A stretch of 35,167 bases of DNA from JANQTF01 sp036835375 (GTDB lineage: Bacteria > Bacteroidota > Bacteroidia > J057). The DNA is taken from the NCBI GenBank assembly GCA_036835375.1, contig DAITMB010000045.1:1-35167 (forward strand). The letters run 5' to 3'. Positions within the stretch are counted from its first letter, which is position 1. Each line of letters opens with the position of its first letter. Below, one piece after another: positions 34,458-35,167 of the stretch. The position numbers and the translations under genes were made by a program. Under the pieces are notes generated by a model. The model was not told the origin of the DNA. It saw only the letters and a program-made list of their open reading frames with translations, and made no database searches.

Positions 34458-35060
34458 ATGATCGATTTTATCGGCCGCACCCGCAGTAGAGAACTTCTGG
34501 ATCTCCAGCAGCTCTCCGATTCGGGCCTACTAGAACATTACCAGGCCACTACAGATCTCCAAGTGATTTCCGTATTGTTGGACAGGTACAAAGACTTGAT
34601 CGTTGGGATGTCCATGAAATTTCTCAAGGATCAAGAAGAAGTACGCGACTTCGTTGGTAAGCTTTACCTGAAGCTCGTGGACAAGCTAGACCAATCTGAG
34701 GTGAAAAATGTCCGTGCATGGCTTTGCATGGTGACCATGAACCTACTTCGCGATGACAATCGCAAAGTGGGGGTACGCGAGCAGTACCGCAAATCACTTC
34801 AGGAAGAAGTGGACTGGATGGATCGTCAATCAGACTTCCAAATGGACACGGTTCACCTAAACAAAGCCATGGACACCGCCCTATCTGACAAAGAAAAGGC
34901 CGTGGTCAAAATGATCTACTACGATGACCTTAGCTATCGAGAGATCATGGACGATACCGGTTGGAGCTTCAATCAGGTACGTGGCCTTCGTGAACGGGCC
35001 ATTCGCAAACTAAAAGAAGGGCTCGGCGGTGAATTTTCTGACTATTTACAAGTTTCCTGA
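34458..35060 (+). CDS. RNA polymerase sigma factor, ECF-like sigma-70 family
   Basis: The product has 200 residues from ATG at 34458 (MIDFIGRTRSRELL); the frame also reaches a TTG at 34443, but the ATG is preferred. Region 2 spans about 35-105 (LLDRYKDLIVGMSMKFLKDQEEVRDFV, with AWLCMVTMNLLRDD for the -10 recognition end). Region 4 spans about 135-187 with a helix-turn-helix (DLSYREIMDDTGWSFNQVRGLRERAIRKL). Regions 1 and 3 are absent, as in ECF factors. The next gene starts one base after the stop and looks like an anti-sigma factor. The regulon cannot be read from sequence. The 248-base upstream gap has no clear promoter. Confidence 0.9.
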   Translation: MIDFIGRTRSRELLDLQQLSDSGLLEHYQATTDLQVISVLLDRYKDLIVGMSMKFLKDQEEVRDFVGKLYLKLVDKLDQSEVKNVRAWLCMVTMNLLRDDNRKVGVREQYRKSLQEEVDWMDRQSDFQMDTVHLNKAMDTALSDKEKAVVKMIYYDDLSYREIMDDTGWSFNQVRGLRERAIRKLKEGLGGEFSDYLQVS

Positions 35061-35061
35061 C

Positions 35062-35167
35062 ATGAAAGATCCCCAAACATCAGCATTTATGCCCTCCCTC
35101 ACCCTGGAAGTCATCATGGACTATCTTGAGGGAAAGCTTAGCTCTGAAGAATCTGCCCACGTAGAGG
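35062..35167 (+). CDS. Probable anti-sigma factor, N-terminal end (partial)
   Basis: An ATG at 35062, one base after the sigma-factor stop, opens a frame that runs off the window: MKDPQTSAFMPSLTLEVIMD then YLEGKLSSEESAHVE. The pattern of a short helix followed by YL-G-LS-EE-A-VE is characteristic of the N-terminal domain of anti-sigma factors, though no zinc-ligand HxxxCxxC is visible in the part seen. Tight linkage to a sigma factor supports the reading. The full length and any membrane segment or extracytoplasmic domain are unknown. Confidence 0.6.
   Translation, partial: MKDPQTSAFMPSLTLEVIMDYLEGKLSSEESAHVE

Noticed and set aside
1..35167. Mobile elements, prophage, CRISPR arrays or a defence island
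   Set aside because: No transposase, integrase, phage structural gene, regularly spaced repeat or known defence domain was recognised on either strand; tRNA-Leu is not flanked by an integrase or a repeated 3' end within the window.

Overview
The window looks like ordinary chromosomal DNA of a member of the Bacteroidota. The evidence is a secreted protein with a type IX secretion C-terminal sorting domain (11297-14074), two promoters of the Bacteroidota form (TTG, 21 bases, TAnnTTTG), lipoprotein- and Omp85-type envelope genes, and a DsbD of the style common in that phylum. Base composition is near balanced. A saprospira- or cytophaga-like lineage is plausible, but that is inference. No insertion sequence, integrase, prophage, CRISPR array or rRNA was seen.

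Layout. 1-1574: two tandem paralogues of a secreted protein with a C-terminal double-psi-barrel-like domain, the first truncated by the window edge. 1999-3909: dxs (isoprenoid precursors). 4138-9886: a plus-strand run of single genes: small acetyltransferase, GT-C membrane glycosyltransferase, stand-alone LON-domain protein, methyltransferase, Ste24-like M48 protease and prohibitin. 10122-11213: 4-hydroxyphenylpyruvate dioxygenase, convergent across a shared terminator with the large T9SS-exported beta-propeller protein (minus). 14414-17826: minus-strand lipA, pdxJ and a DegP/HtrA-type protease. 18261-20030: Omp85-family outer-membrane protein (plus), convergent with a small conserved membrane protein. 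20708-20791: tRNA-Leu(CAG) with its own promoter and terminator. 21052-27387: minus-strand DUF389 protein, CPA2 cation/proton antiporter, MFS transporter and M19 dipeptidase. 27621-31049: MORN-repeat protein and DsbD (plus). 31118-33378: purQ and a second GT-C membrane protein (minus), divergent from pyrF (33394-34209). 34458-35167: an ECF-type sigma factor followed by the start of a probable anti-sigma protein.

How the genes fit together. Most are housekeeping: DXP made by Dxs feeds isoprenoids and is also a substrate of PdxJ; LipA makes the lipoyl cofactor; PurQ and PyrF serve purine and pyrimidine synthesis. An envelope theme runs through the rest (DegP, Omp85, DsbD, Ste24, prohibitin, T9SS cargo, GT-C enzymes, sigma/anti-sigma pair), but these genes are scattered and do not form one visible system.

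I did not find a convincing new multi-gene system. The most unusual items are a duplicated DnaA-box-like module at 20916-20977, a DsbD with two tandem N-terminal alpha domains, the paralogous pair at the left edge, a short coding-like remnant at 18054-18227, and a minus-oriented terminator-like hairpin in the 5' region of the dipeptidase gene. Several start codons were moved inward from the longest open frame; reasons are given in each entry.
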